From: Labilithrix sp.
Lineage (GTDB): Bacteria; Myxococcota_A; Polyangia; Polyangiales; Polyangiaceae
Length of the DNA: 64,000 bases
Reading direction: 5' to 3'
NCBI GenBank assembly: GCA_019637155.1
Contig: JAHBWE010000001.1
Coordinates: forward strand, 434,001-498,000
The translations under genes were made by a program, and so were the position numbers. Positions 33,380 to 41,339 of the stretch are shown in pieces. The notes below the pieces were generated by a model. That model made no database searches. It saw only the letters and a program-made list of their open reading frames with translations, and was not told where the DNA came from. The stretch's first letter is position 1. Each line of letters starts with the position of its first letter.

Positions 33380-33598
33380 ATGTCCGCCAAGCCGCTCCCC
33401 GTCGCCCCGTCGCTCGACGCTGATCCCGTCGACCTAGCGTTCGACAACGGCCCCATGCTCGGACCCGAGGACGTGACGGACGAGGAGAGAGCCTCGCTCG
33501 AGCATGCCATTCGCGAGATGCGCGATGCTGGACCTGAACCAACCATTCCCCACGCCGAAGTGACGCGGCGTGTCCGAGAGCATCACGGCGTGAAGTGA
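33380..33598 (+). CDS. Antitoxin-like small protein without adjacent toxin
   Basis: The 72-residue protein has the composition and ending of small antitoxins common in this phylum: LTDEERASLEHAIREMRDAG-type helix then IPHAEVTRRVREHHG, like the SHAEVxxRL endings of ParD/RelB-like proteins. No ParE/RelE-type ORF follows; the next gene is on the other strand. It may be an orphan or a relic. The call is by resemblance only. Confidence 0.5.
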   Translation: MSAKPLPVAPSLDADPVDLAFDNGPMLGPEDVTDEERASLEHAIREMRDAGPEPTIPHAEVTRRVREHHGVK

Positions 33599-33778
33599 TT
33601 CATGCCCCGTGGGCACTCGAGTGGACCGACCATGCGTCGCAGAGTCCGGCGTTGGCAGCGTCCGGCGCATGGTCGTCGACGGCGCGATAGAAGCGGTCTT
33701 GCTCCTCGCGCTATCGTCATCACGCGCGATCGAACGAGAAGGATCGTGTTTGTCAGAAGGATCGTTCGCTACGCGTGA

Positions 33779-34675
33779 CTACGGCTCCGCGAAGACCTCG
33801 TCGAGGGCGGCGGCGGTGATGATGCGATCCGTCCAGCGGGTCAGCTCGTCGACACCGGCGGCGCGGATGCGCGCTTCCACGGCGTCGTCGAGCCCGCCGA
33901 AGCGCGCGCGGAGCTGCCGCGTGAGGACCTCTCGCATCGCCTGCTCGCGGCCGGCTCTCTGTCCCTTTTCGAGGAGCTCGCGCTCCCATCGTTCCACGAA
34001 GTCCTGTGTCGCCATGGCGAACTCCTCGTCTCTGTTCGGCTCTCCCCAAATTTTTAGCACGGCGGGTACGATCATGGCTCGCTCGGGCGCGTCGGGTGGG
34101 AGCGCGGTGGCCTCGCTCAGCGCGTCGCGAAGCACGCGGCCAGCGCCCACCGCGCGCAAGAGGAGCGTCCCGCGCTCGACGGGCAGCTCGTTGATCACGA
34201 TCAGGCGCGTGAAGAAGTCCTCCTCCAGCGCGTAGGTCCCCGATGGCCAGTCCGGGACCGCGGTGAACCCGAGCTTCGCGATCGCCGTGGTCGGACGGCC
34301 GGCGGACAGGATCCAGAGCGTCGACGATCGCGTCTCGGGTCGCTTTCGTCGCTCGGTCAGCTTCGCCAGGCACTCGAGCACGTCGTGGCTGCTCGGTGGG
34401 TCGTGGAAGAACTCGAGCAGCGCGTGCTCCTCGTGGAACATCCGGCCGACGAGGCCAAAGCGACGAAGCGACTCGAGCCTCGCCGCGTCGGGCTCGAACG
34501 TCAGGTCGATCGACTGGCTGTCGGGCGCGACCTCCGTCTCCGTATCCACCGTCCCCGCACGCTCGAGCAACGCCGACCACATCCTCTTCGCGAGCTTGTC
34601 GAACGGCGTCCGCGTCGGCACGTCGCCCCTTCGTGCGTCCCTCGAAGGTGTTGCGTGAAATGCGCTCGTGATCAC
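33779..34675 (-). CDS. PD-(D/E)XK-like protein with DUF4351-type C-terminus
   Basis: In the 298-residue protein, residues about 20-60 (PFDKLAKRMWSALLERA, TETEVAPDSQSIDLTFEPD) fit the N-terminal nuclease-like core of Rpn/PD-(D/E)XK transposase-related proteins. The last 60 residues (REVLTRQLRARFGGLDDAVEARIRAA, LTRWTDRIITAAALDEVF) match the DUF4351-type helical ending often attached to them. Active-site Lys is not evident. Codon use is slightly less G/C-rich than in neighbours (AAATTTTTAG near 34050), which fits an accessory gene. It lies near the orphan antitoxin-like ORF. Confidence 0.65.
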   Translation of the reverse strand: MITSAFHATPSRDARRGDVPTRTPFDKLAKRMWSALLERAGTVDTETEVAPDSQSIDLTFEPDAARLESLRRFGLVGRMFHEEHALLEFFHDPPSSHDVLECLAKLTERRKRPETRSSTLWILSAGRPTTAIAKLGFTAVPDWPSGTYALEEDFFTRLIVINELPVERGTLLLRAVGAGRVLRDALSEATALPPDAPERAMIVPAVLKIWGEPNRDEEFAMATQDFVERWERELLEKGQRAGREQAMREVLTRQLRARFGGLDDAVEARIRAAGVDELTRWTDRIITAAALDEVFAEP

Positions 34676-34733
34676 TCGTTGGTCACGGTCACGAACCCGA
34701 GCGCGGCGACCGCGGCGAGCGCGCCGACCGCGC

Positions 34734-36110
34734 TTACTCGAAGGTCGCGTGCATGAGCGCGACGTTGTACGGGTCCCACGTCGACATAAGGTAGCTCGCG
34801 GTGAAGGTGCCGTCCGCGTTCTTCTTCACCTCCGGGAGGAGGTACGTGCCGTAGAAGCCGGCGCGGTCGCAGTGGAACATGCGCTCGCCTTCGCAGCTGT
34901 TGCCCTGGCAGCAGTACTTCGCGCGGAAGCCCGCGTCGCCCATGTCGCTCACGACGACGCCCTCGGACCACGGGCCCTCCGGCGCCGCCGCGAAGCGCGC
35001 GATGATGCGGTTCTTCCCCGGCGTCTGCTCCTGATCGATCATCATGTAGCGACCGATCGACGGGTAGTACTGGACCGAGAGCTCGCCGATGCCGGGCACC
35101 GGAACGATCGGCGCCGTCGCCTCGCGCGCGCCCTTCCACGTCTTCGTCGCCGCGTCGTAGCGCTCGAAGCCGCCCTCCGTCTCGAGCGCGGAGAGCTTCT
35201 TGCGCGCGAGGTGGACCGGGCTCTTGCGGTAGTCGCCCGTGCCGTAGACGTAGACGTAGTCGCCGACCACGAGCGACGCGTTGTTGATGAAGTCGCCGCG
35301 GAGCGCGCCGTCGGCGTCGAAGCGCTGATCGACGTGGTAGAGGATGTCGAGGTTCGGGAGGCCGGTCGGGCTCGGCGCCTGCCACTTCGCGAGGTAGGAG
35401 CCCTTCATCTGAACCTGCGCGTTCACGATCGTATAAAAGACGTAGATCGAGCCGCTCGCGGAGAAGACGCCGGACGGGACCTCGAAGTCGCCGGGCAGGT
35501 GCGGGAACTTCCCGCGCCCCGCCGCGTTCTTGATGAACTCGCCGAGCGTCTTGCCCGCGGGGGCGCGCATCGAGATCGCCGCCCAGTCGCGCTGGATGCG
35601 CGCGTCGCGCTGCGGGCCCACGCTCGCGTCGCGCGCGAGGCCGAGGAAGCCGAGCTGCCTGCACATCGTGTTCGGGTCCGCCGCGAGCGTCGCCGCCGGC
35701 ATCACGCCGACCGCGTCGGGCTGCGACTCGCCGAAGTTCCAGATCCCCTTGTAGCCGACGGTGTCGCCGAAGAAGAAGTAGGTGGTGCCGTCGTGGTTGA
35801 CCGGGATCCCGAGGTCGGTGCCCTTCAGGTTGAACTTGAAGTGCGTGTCGTTCGCGACCGGATCGTCGACGTTGCGACCGTTGATCAACTTGCAACCTTG
35901 CGCGACGTCGCGGACCTTGGGCAGCGGGAGATCGGGGAATGTCGTCACGCCGTCGCTCGACACGGTGGTGCCGGGCGGCGCCTGCGCCGGCGCGCTCGAG
36001 TCGACGAGATCGTCCTGCTGCTCCCCCACGAGCCGGTCGGGGGACGCGTCCGGACCCGTCGAGCACGCGAGGACGAGGACAGGAAGGGCCGCAAGAAGGC
36101 GAAGGCGCAT
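34734..36110 (-). CDS. DUF4185-like beta-propeller lipoprotein
   Basis: The 458-residue protein has a lipobox (LVLAC-S, Cys near residue 16), a short Pro/Ser linker and a five-bladed-propeller-like body. GTDLGIPVNHDGTTYFFFGDTVG is typical of DUF4185/GH43-like folds; further hallmarks are WAAISMRAPAG, VFYTIVNAQVQM, VYVYGTGDYRKSPVHLARKKL and YYPSIGRYMMIDQEQ. DUF4185 proteins are thought to act on glycans, but no catalytic acid was verified. Four cysteines near the end (YCCQGNSCEGERMFHC) may form disulfides. Confidence 0.78.
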   Translation of the reverse strand: MRLRLLAALPVLVLACSTGPDASPDRLVGEQQDDLVDSSAPAQAPPGTTVSSDGVTTFPDLPLPKVRDVAQGCKLINGRNVDDPVANDTHFKFNLKGTDLGIPVNHDGTTYFFFGDTVGYKGIWNFGESQPDAVGVMPAATLAADPNTMCRQLGFLGLARDASVGPQRDARIQRDWAAISMRAPAGKTLGEFIKNAAGRGKFPHLPGDFEVPSGVFSASGSIYVFYTIVNAQVQMKGSYLAKWQAPSPTGLPNLDILYHVDQRFDADGALRGDFINNASLVVGDYVYVYGTGDYRKSPVHLARKKLSALETEGGFERYDAATKTWKGAREATAPIVPVPGIGELSVQYYPSIGRYMMIDQEQTPGKNRIIARFAAAPEGPWSEGVVVSDMGDAGFRAKYCCQGNSCEGERMFHCDRAGFYGTYLLPEVKKNADGTFTASYLMSTWDPYNVALMHATFE

Positions 36111-36230
36111 ACCCGCGCCTACAGCAAGCTCGGTGCCGGCGCCCGCTTGCGCAACGACCTCGCGATTTCCTCGCGCATTCGCGGCCGTGACACACCGGCG
36201 GCCCAGGCCGATCCTGCGCGGGTGACACCT

Positions 36231-37277
36231 TCAGGTGGACACAGCCGTGTGCGTGCGGATGAAGGCGCCCGCCTCGTCGATCGCCTTCGTGCCCTCCGGC
36301 GTCATCCTGCGGAGGAGGTGCCAGACGTGCACCATCTCCGGGTACTCGGCGTAGGTCACGGCGTTGCCCGCGTCCTTCGCGCGCGCCGCGAAGACGCGGA
36401 TCTGATCGACGAGCGTCTCGAGCGATCCGGCCTGCACGAGGAGCGGCGGCAGGCCCGCGAGCGACGCGGCGAAGGGCGAGAGCGCGGCCACGTCGGCCGA
36501 CGCCGCGTAGTGACGCGCGGCGAGCTGGCAGTGCTCCTTGCCCACGAAGTCGTAGCGCGCGTTCTCGTCGAAGCTCGCGCCCGAGCAGGCGAGGTCGACC
36601 CACGGGCTGATCGCGACCGCGGCGCCGGGGAGCGGCAGCCCTTCGTCGCGGAGCGCGATGAGCGTCGCGATCGTGAGCGTCCCGCCGGCGGAGTCGCCCG
36701 CGAGCGCGACGTTCGCGGGCGCGACGCCGCGATCGAGCAGGTAGCGGTACGCCGCCACCGCGTCCGTCACCGCGGCGGGGGCGGGGTGCTCCGGCGCGAG
36801 GCGGTACTCGAGCGAGAGCGTGCGGGCGCGCGCGGCGCGGGCGAGCGCGCCGATCATCTCGCCGTGCGTGCGCAGCGATCCGAAGACGAACCCGCCGCCG
36901 TGGAAGTAGAGGAGCACCGACGCGCCCGCGTCGGGCGGCTCGAGCCACGCGGCGTAGAGCGGACGCCCTCCCTCCGCGCTCACGTTCACGAAGCGAGGGG
37001 TGAGGTCGTCGGTCTTCAGCGGGCTCATCGCCTCGCCCACGTTGCGCCAGCGGACCATTCCGATCGCGGGCATGACGGACCACGAGCCGCGCGTCGCCGC
37101 GATGACGAGCTCGAGCCCGAGCGGCCACTTCGGGTTGACGCCGCGTCCGAAGAGGCGGCGCACGAGCGCGCGGAGCATCGCGCCCACCGCCGCGCCGACC
37201 ACGCGGATCGAGTCCCATCGCCGCGCGACTGGACGCGGCAAGGCCGTCGCGACGGGGATCGCCTCCGCTTCGGTCAT
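36231..37277 (-). CDS. Alpha/beta hydrolase of the hormone-sensitive-lipase family
   Basis: The 348-residue protein has the oxyanion-hole motif YFHGGGFVFGS near residue 132 and the nucleophile elbow AGDSAGGTL near residue 205. The catalytic Asp is probably in LETLVDQIRVFA, and the His in MVHVWHLL near residue 325. It should hydrolyse short-chain esters in the cytoplasm; the physiological ester is unknown. The start at 37277 overlaps the TetR stop (ATGA), so regulator and enzyme are translated together. Confidence 0.86.
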   Translation of the reverse strand: MTEAEAIPVATALPRPVARRWDSIRVVGAAVGAMLRALVRRLFGRGVNPKWPLGLELVIAATRGSWSVMPAIGMVRWRNVGEAMSPLKTDDLTPRFVNVSAEGGRPLYAAWLEPPDAGASVLLYFHGGGFVFGSLRTHGEMIGALARAARARTLSLEYRLAPEHPAPAAVTDAVAAYRYLLDRGVAPANVALAGDSAGGTLTIATLIALRDEGLPLPGAAVAISPWVDLACSGASFDENARYDFVGKEHCQLAARHYAASADVAALSPFAASLAGLPPLLVQAGSLETLVDQIRVFAARAKDAGNAVTYAEYPEMVHVWHLLRRMTPEGTKAIDEAGAFIRTHTAVST

Positions 37278-37867
37278 GGCCGCGCCCCGCGCACGTGCTG
37301 CTCCACCATCGCGCGGAAGAGCACGAGCGGCGCCGGGAGGAGCCCCTGCGCCCAGGCGATGAGCGCCATGTAATAGAACGAGAAGACCGCGGTCGCGAAG
37401 AGGGTCACGTCCGTGTCGCGCGCGATCTCTCCGCGCTCGCGCGCCGCGCCGACGACGGCGGCGATCCGCACGTGAACGCGCTCGACCTGGCTGCCGAAGC
37501 GCTCCTTCCACGGCGACGCGGCGAAGAGCGAGCTCTCGAGGAGCGTGCGCGAGAGCTCCGGGCGCCGCGCGTAGTACGCGTAGGCCGGCGCCATGATGTC
37601 GGCCAGACGCGTCACGAGAGAGCCGCGCTTCCCGCGCGTGAGGCAGATCGCGATCGCCTCCTCGAGGTCGTCGTAGAGCGCGGCATGAAGCATCCCTTTC
37701 TTGTCTCCGAAATGCAGCGAGAGCGTCCCGATCGCGACCCCAGCCTCCTCCGCGATCGCGCGGAAGCTCGCTCCCTCGTACCCATCACGCTCGAAGTGCC
37801 TCCGCGCGACGTCGAGGATCCGACGCCTAGTCTCCTCTTTCCGCTCCCCCCGACTGAACCCGTTCAC
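37274..37867 (-). CDS. TetR-family repressor
   Basis: The 197-residue protein has an N-terminal helix-turn-helix (about residues 12-58: RRRILDVARRHFERDGYEGASFRAIAEEAGVAI split across helices 1-3, then TLSLHFGDKKGMLHAALY) and a helical ligand-binding domain. The GTG start at 37867 lies inside the first of two tandem palindromes, so it very likely represses itself and the downstream esterase. The inducer is unknown. Confidence 0.88.
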   Translation of the reverse strand: MNGFSRGERKEETRRRILDVARRHFERDGYEGASFRAIAEEAGVAIGTLSLHFGDKKGMLHAALYDDLEEAIAICLTRGKRGSLVTRLADIMAPAYAYYARRPELSRTLLESSLFAASPWKERFGSQVERVHVRIAAVVGAARERGEIARDTDVTLFATAVFSFYYMALIAWAQGLLPAPLVLFRAMVEQHVRGARP

Positions 37868-37879
37868 TGAACACGTTCA
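37855..37879. promoter_or_regulatory. Tandem TetR operator candidate
   Basis: TGAAC-CC-GTTCA (37855-37866) and TGAAC-AC-GTTCA (37868-37879) are two identical-arm palindromes 13 bp apart. They cover the GTG start of the TetR gene and the adjacent upstream DNA. Two adjacent dimers could bind and block both transcription and initiation. Confidence 0.6.
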
Positions 37880-37907
37880 CTCTAGAGTCCGCACCTCCCA
37901 ACGTCAA

Positions 37908-37959
37908 CCAGAAGGGCCCAGAAACCAGAAGGGCCCCAGAAGGGCCCCAGAAGCGGCCG
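37908..37959. repeat. Short imperfect tandem repeat CCAGAAGGGCCC
   Basis: Three near-perfect copies of CCAGAAGGGCCC plus a decayed fourth lie between the TetR gene and the sigma54-activator gene. The self-complementary GGGCCC ends allow alternative stems. No coding sense was found. Confidence 0.6.
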
Positions 37960-38018
37960 CGAAAGCGGGCGCGAAGTGCCCCGAGCGCTCCGCGCGAGGG
38001 CCGTGTCTGGGGTGGGGT

Positions 38019-38037
38019 GTCGGGGCAAAGCCCCGAC
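38019..38037 (-). terminator. Hairpin after the FHA-sigma54 activator gene
   Basis: GTCGGGGC and GCCCCGAC form a perfect 8-bp stem around an AAA loop, 14 nt past the activator stop on the minus strand. There is no T-run, so it may end transcription with Rho or protect the 3' end. Confidence 0.45.
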
Positions 38038-38050
38038 GTTGAGCGAGAAA

Positions 38051-39391
38051 CTACTCGTCCGCGCCGTGGGGCGAGCGGATGCGGTGTAGCATGCGGTGGA
38101 AGCTGCCGCGGCGGACGCCGGCGAGCTCCGCCGCGCGGACGACGACGTTGCCGGCGCGCGCGAGGACGGCGGGGAGGTACGCGCGCTCGAAGCGCTCGAT
38201 CGCGACCGCCTTCGCCTCGAGGTACGGCAGGTGCGCGAGGTCGTCGCCGCTGGCGCCGCCGGCGCGCGCCTCGCCGGGCTCGCCGAAGAGGCCGGCCGCG
38301 TTCGGGCCGAGCACCGTGTAGCGCTGGATGACGTTGCGGAGCTCGCGCACGTTGCCGGGCCACGGGTACGAGAGCAGCATCGCCTCGAGGTCGGGTGAGA
38401 GGCGCGTGTCCTCGAAGCCGGGGATGCGGGAGAGGAACGCGTACGCGAGCGGGAGGACGTCCTCCTTGCGCTCGCGGAGCGGCGGGACGCCGACGCGGAG
38501 GACCGCGAGGCGGTAGAAGAGGTCGCGCCGGAACTCGTTCGCGTTCGCGGCTTCGCTGAGGTTCCGGTTCGTCGCGGCGACGATGCGCACGTCGACGCTC
38601 CTCGTGCCGCGGCCGCCGAGCGGCCGGACCTCCCGCGCCTCGAGCGCGCGGAGGAGCTTGGGCTGCATCTCGAGCGGGAGCTCGCCGATCTCGTCGAGGA
38701 ACAACGTGCCGCCGTGGGCCTGCACGAACGCGCCCTCGCGCGAGCGGTCCGCGCCCGTGAACGCGCCGCGCTCGTGCCCGAAGAGCTCGCTCTCGATCAG
38801 GTTGTGCGGGATCGCCCCGCAGTCGAGCGCGACGAAGGGGCCGTCGGCGCGCGCGCTCGCGGCGTGGATGCCGTTCGCGAGGACGTCCTTGCCGACGCCG
38901 CTCTCGCCCTCGATGAGGACGCTGACCTCCGTCTGCGCCGCGCGCTCGAGCAGCGCGAAGAGGTGGCGCATCGCGGTCGACTCGCCGATCGCGCCGCCGA
39001 ACTGCGAGGTCGCCGAGATCGGGAGGTCGACCGCGGCCTCGACGTCGAGCGCGATCGTCGTGCTGCCGGCGAGGAACGACGTCGACTGCGCGACGACGAC
39101 GTCGTTCATGCGCACGGTGCCGAGCCACGTCCCGTTGCGGCTCCCGACGTCGCGGACGTGGATCCCGTCCTCTTGGAGCGTGAAGCGGAGGTGCTCGCGC
39201 GAGACGGTGTCGTCGCTCAGGCGGAGATCGGCGGTCGGCCCCGTCCCGATGAGGAAGCTCGGACGATCGATGCGCGCGCTGCGCCCGGCGTCGGGTCCGT
39301 TCGTGACCGAGACGTGCGCGGACTTCACGCGAATCGTCTTCGTCGGGACGTCGGTGAGCGCGTTGGTCTCGAAGTCCGAGAGGTGTTTCAT
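38051..39391 (-). CDS. FHA-domain sigma54-dependent transcription activator
   Basis: The 446-residue protein has an N-terminal FHA phosphothreonine-binding domain (about 40-110: [36 protein letters not shown]). The AAA+ domain (about 135-365) has Walker A GESGVGKD, the GAFTGA loop that contacts sigma54, and Walker [14 protein letters not shown]-terminal Fis-type helix-turn-helix follows ([20 protein letters not shown]). It is probably switched on when a Ser/Thr kinase phosphorylates a partner or itself. A kinase gene lies 2 kb upstream on the same strand. The target promoters are unknown; one sigma54-like site is at 20114. Confidence 0.92.
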   Translation of the reverse strand: MKHLSDFETNALTDVPTKTIRVKSAHVSVTNGPDAGRSARIDRPSFLIGTGPTADLRLSDDTVSREHLRFTLQEDGIHVRDVGSRNGTWLGTVRMNDVVVAQSTSFLAGSTTIALDVEAAVDLPISATSQFGGAIGESTAMRHLFALLERAAQTEVSVLIEGESGVGKDVLANGIHAASARADGPFVALDCGAIPHNLIESELFGHERGAFTGADRSREGAFVQAHGGTLFLDEIGELPLEMQPKLLRALEAREVRPLGGRGTRSVDVRIVAATNRNLSEAANANEFRRDLFYRLAVLRVGVPPLRERKEDVLPLAYAFLSRIPGFEDTRLSPDLEAMLLSYPWPGNVRELRNVIQRYTVLGPNAAGLFGEPGEARAGGASGDDLAHLPYLEAKAVAIERFERAYLPAVLARAGNVVVRAAELAGVRRGSFHRMLHRIRSPHGADE

Positions 39392-39403
39392 CGCTTGTTC
39401 CGC

Positions 39404-40438
39404 TCAGCGCACGAAGACCACGAACGAGCTCGCCTCGCCGTAGCCGCCGTCGGACCACTTCTTCGCGGTGGTGCCGGGCGCGTAGAGGATGCGGATGCGA
39501 TCGAGCGGCGCCTCGTACTCGGTCTTGCACGGCGCGTCGGGGATCGTCCCGTGGACCATGAGCCAGCCCGTGTCGGCCGGGCAGCCCGGCGGGATCTCGT
39601 ACTTCTTGTGCACGAGGAAGCGACGCTGGAGGTTCTGATCGCCCCCGACGCCGAAGTCCACGAACTGCACCGCGCCGTTGAGATCGCTGTACGAGCTCGC
39701 CTTGATCCGCGCCGGCGTCATGAACGTCGTGAACGTGGCGCCGGTCGCGTCGAAGACGATCTCCTTCACCGGGTTTCCGGCCGCGTCGTAGACGCGGAGC
39801 ATCGCCTCCGTCACCGCGAACTGCTGATTGAGCTGCGAGAGAATGCGGCTCGTGTAGTGCACGCCGCTCTTCTTCGGCGTGAGCTCGGCGGCGACGGTGT
39901 CGTTGAGCGGGATGCTCGTATAGAACGTGAACGGATCGCCGGTGAGGCCCGCGCTCAGGCGATGCACCATCGTCCAGCCGCCCTCGCGCGCGGTCTGATC
40001 GCAGAAGACGTCGAGCGCGCTGCCCTGGAACGTGATCGTGGCGGGGCCCGTCGTCGCGTTGCCCTGCGCGAGGATCTGCTTGCACGAGGCCGCGCGGCAG
40101 ACCTTGTTCGTGCACGTGGTGCCGCCGGTGCACGGCGCGCTGCACGCGCCGCAGTGCGCGTTCGAGGTCGCGAGGTCGAAGCAGCGATCGTCGCAGAGCG
40201 AGGTCGGCTCCGGGCACGAGAGCCCGCCGTCGGGCGTCTTCGTCGGATCGACCGACGCGTCGGGATCGGGGAGGACGGGCCCGCCGCCGCTGTCCTTCTT
40301 CGGGGTCGACGTCGCGTCGCGCGCGTCGTCGTCGTCGTCGTCGCCTTTGGGCGAGAGGCGCGACTCGTCGATCGAGACGAGGCACGCGGCCCCGCCCCCG
40401 ACGCAGAGGGCGAGCGCAAATATCCAGGCTCCCCGCAT
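39404..40438 (-). CDS. Lipoprotein with fibrinogen-like domain
   Basis: The ATG at 40438 is preferred over 40450 because a TATGGT hexamer overlaps 40450 and ends 7 nt before 40438, like other promoters here. The 344-residue protein has a lipobox (GGGAAC-L, Cys near residue 19), a tether with six Asp, a Cys-rich segment (CDDRCFDLATSNAHCGACSAPC, in short pieces) and a fibrinogen-like module (SCKQILAQG, FCDQTAREGGWTMVHRL). Such modules bind sugars or acetyl groups in animals; in myxobacteria they occur on surface proteins. A recognition or adhesion role is inferred. Confidence 0.78.
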   Translation of the reverse strand: MRGAWIFALALCVGGGAACLVSIDESRLSPKGDDDDDDARDATSTPKKDSGGGPVLPDPDASVDPTKTPDGGLSCPEPTSLCDDRCFDLATSNAHCGACSAPCTGGTTCTNKVCRAASCKQILAQGNATTGPATITFQGSALDVFCDQTAREGGWTMVHRLSAGLTGDPFTFYTSIPLNDTVAAELTPKKSGVHYTSRILSQLNQQFAVTEAMLRVYDAAGNPVKEIVFDATGATFTTFMTPARIKASSYSDLNGAVQFVDFGVGGDQNLQRRFLVHKKYEIPPGCPADTGWLMVHGTIPDAPCKTEYEAPLDRIRILYAPGTTAKKWSDGGYGEASSFVVFVR

Positions 40439-40457
40439 CGCTCTCACCATAGCAGGT

Positions 40458-41339
40458 TTACTGCCATGAAAGGATCGTGCCGGCGCTCGCGCTCTGCGGC
40501 TCCGGGCTCGAGACGAGCCACAGCACGACCCCGATCGCGACGGCGGCGACGGCGACGCCGATCGCGACGTTCGTGTAGAGCCGCTGCGCGTTGAAGTCGT
40601 CGCGCGTCGCGACCGACGGTCGCGCGTCGTAGGCTTTCGCCGCGTCGAGCGTCTGGAGGCCGAAGTACGTCGCCGCGCCGCCGGCGGCCGCGGCGGCGCC
40701 GAAGGAGATCCAGGTGCCGACGGGAGGACCGCCTCGCGACGGAGGCGGCGGGGGAGGGGGGCGCTCGGGCTCCGCTGGCTTCGTGGTCTCGTTCTCCGGT
40801 CGGGTGAGAAAGTCCACCTCTCTCGTCTCGCCCGCGGCGACGTCGACGACCTCGGTCCGCGTCTCGCCGTCGGCGTACGTGACCTTGAAGCGGTGCGGGC
40901 CCGGCGCGACGCGCACCTTCGTCGCGGTCTCCTCGCGATCGTCGACGTCGATCCGCGCCTTGGACGGCGCCTTGATCGCGATCGTCCCGACCTTCTTCTC
41001 GAGCTTCGCGAGCTGCTTCTGCGCGACCTGCTGGTGCTGCGCTTCGAGCACGGGGGCCTCGAGCACGCGGTCGTAGAGCTGCGCCGCGCGGGCAGGGTTC
41101 TGCGCGAGCTCCCACGACTCCGCGGCGTTGAGGAGCGTCGCCGGATGCGGCGAGAAGAACGCGGCTTGCTCGAACGCGGCGGCCGCCTTCTCGAAGTCGC
41201 CGCGCGCGAACGCCGCCTTCCCGATCTGGAAGCTCTGCGCCGCGCGTTGCTTGTCGCTCTGCGGCGCGCCGGTCGCGGTCCCGCTCGTGGCGGCGAGGAC
41301 GAGCGCGGCGATGGCGAAGATGCGAAGCGTGCGCCTCAA
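40458..41339 (-). CDS. TPR/PEGA-like envelope protein coupled to a Ser/Thr kinase
   Basis: The TTG start at 41339 shares bases with the kinase stop (TTGA). The 293-residue protein has a signal peptide (ATGA near residue 25) and TPR-like helices (about 30-110: AQSFQIGKAAFARGDFEKAAAAFEQA). A PEGA-like beta module follows (about 115-190: GTIAIKAPSKARIDVDDREE, VRVAPGPHRFKVTYADGE), then a Pro-rich stretch and two hydrophobic helices near the end. This TPR-PEGA layout is common beside Hanks kinases in this phylum. It may be a sensor or structural partner of the kinase. Confidence 0.78.
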   Translation of the reverse strand: MRRTLRIFAIAALVLAATSGTATGAPQSDKQRAAQSFQIGKAAFARGDFEKAAAAFEQAAFFSPHPATLLNAAESWELAQNPARAAQLYDRVLEAPVLEAQHQQVAQKQLAKLEKKVGTIAIKAPSKARIDVDDREETATKVRVAPGPHRFKVTYADGETRTEVVDVAAGETREVDFLTRPENETTKPAEPERPPPPPPPSRGGPPVGTWISFGAAAAAGGAATYFGLQTLDAAKAYDARPSVATRDDFNAQRLYTNVAIGVAVAAVAIGVVLWLVSSPEPQSASAGTILSWQ

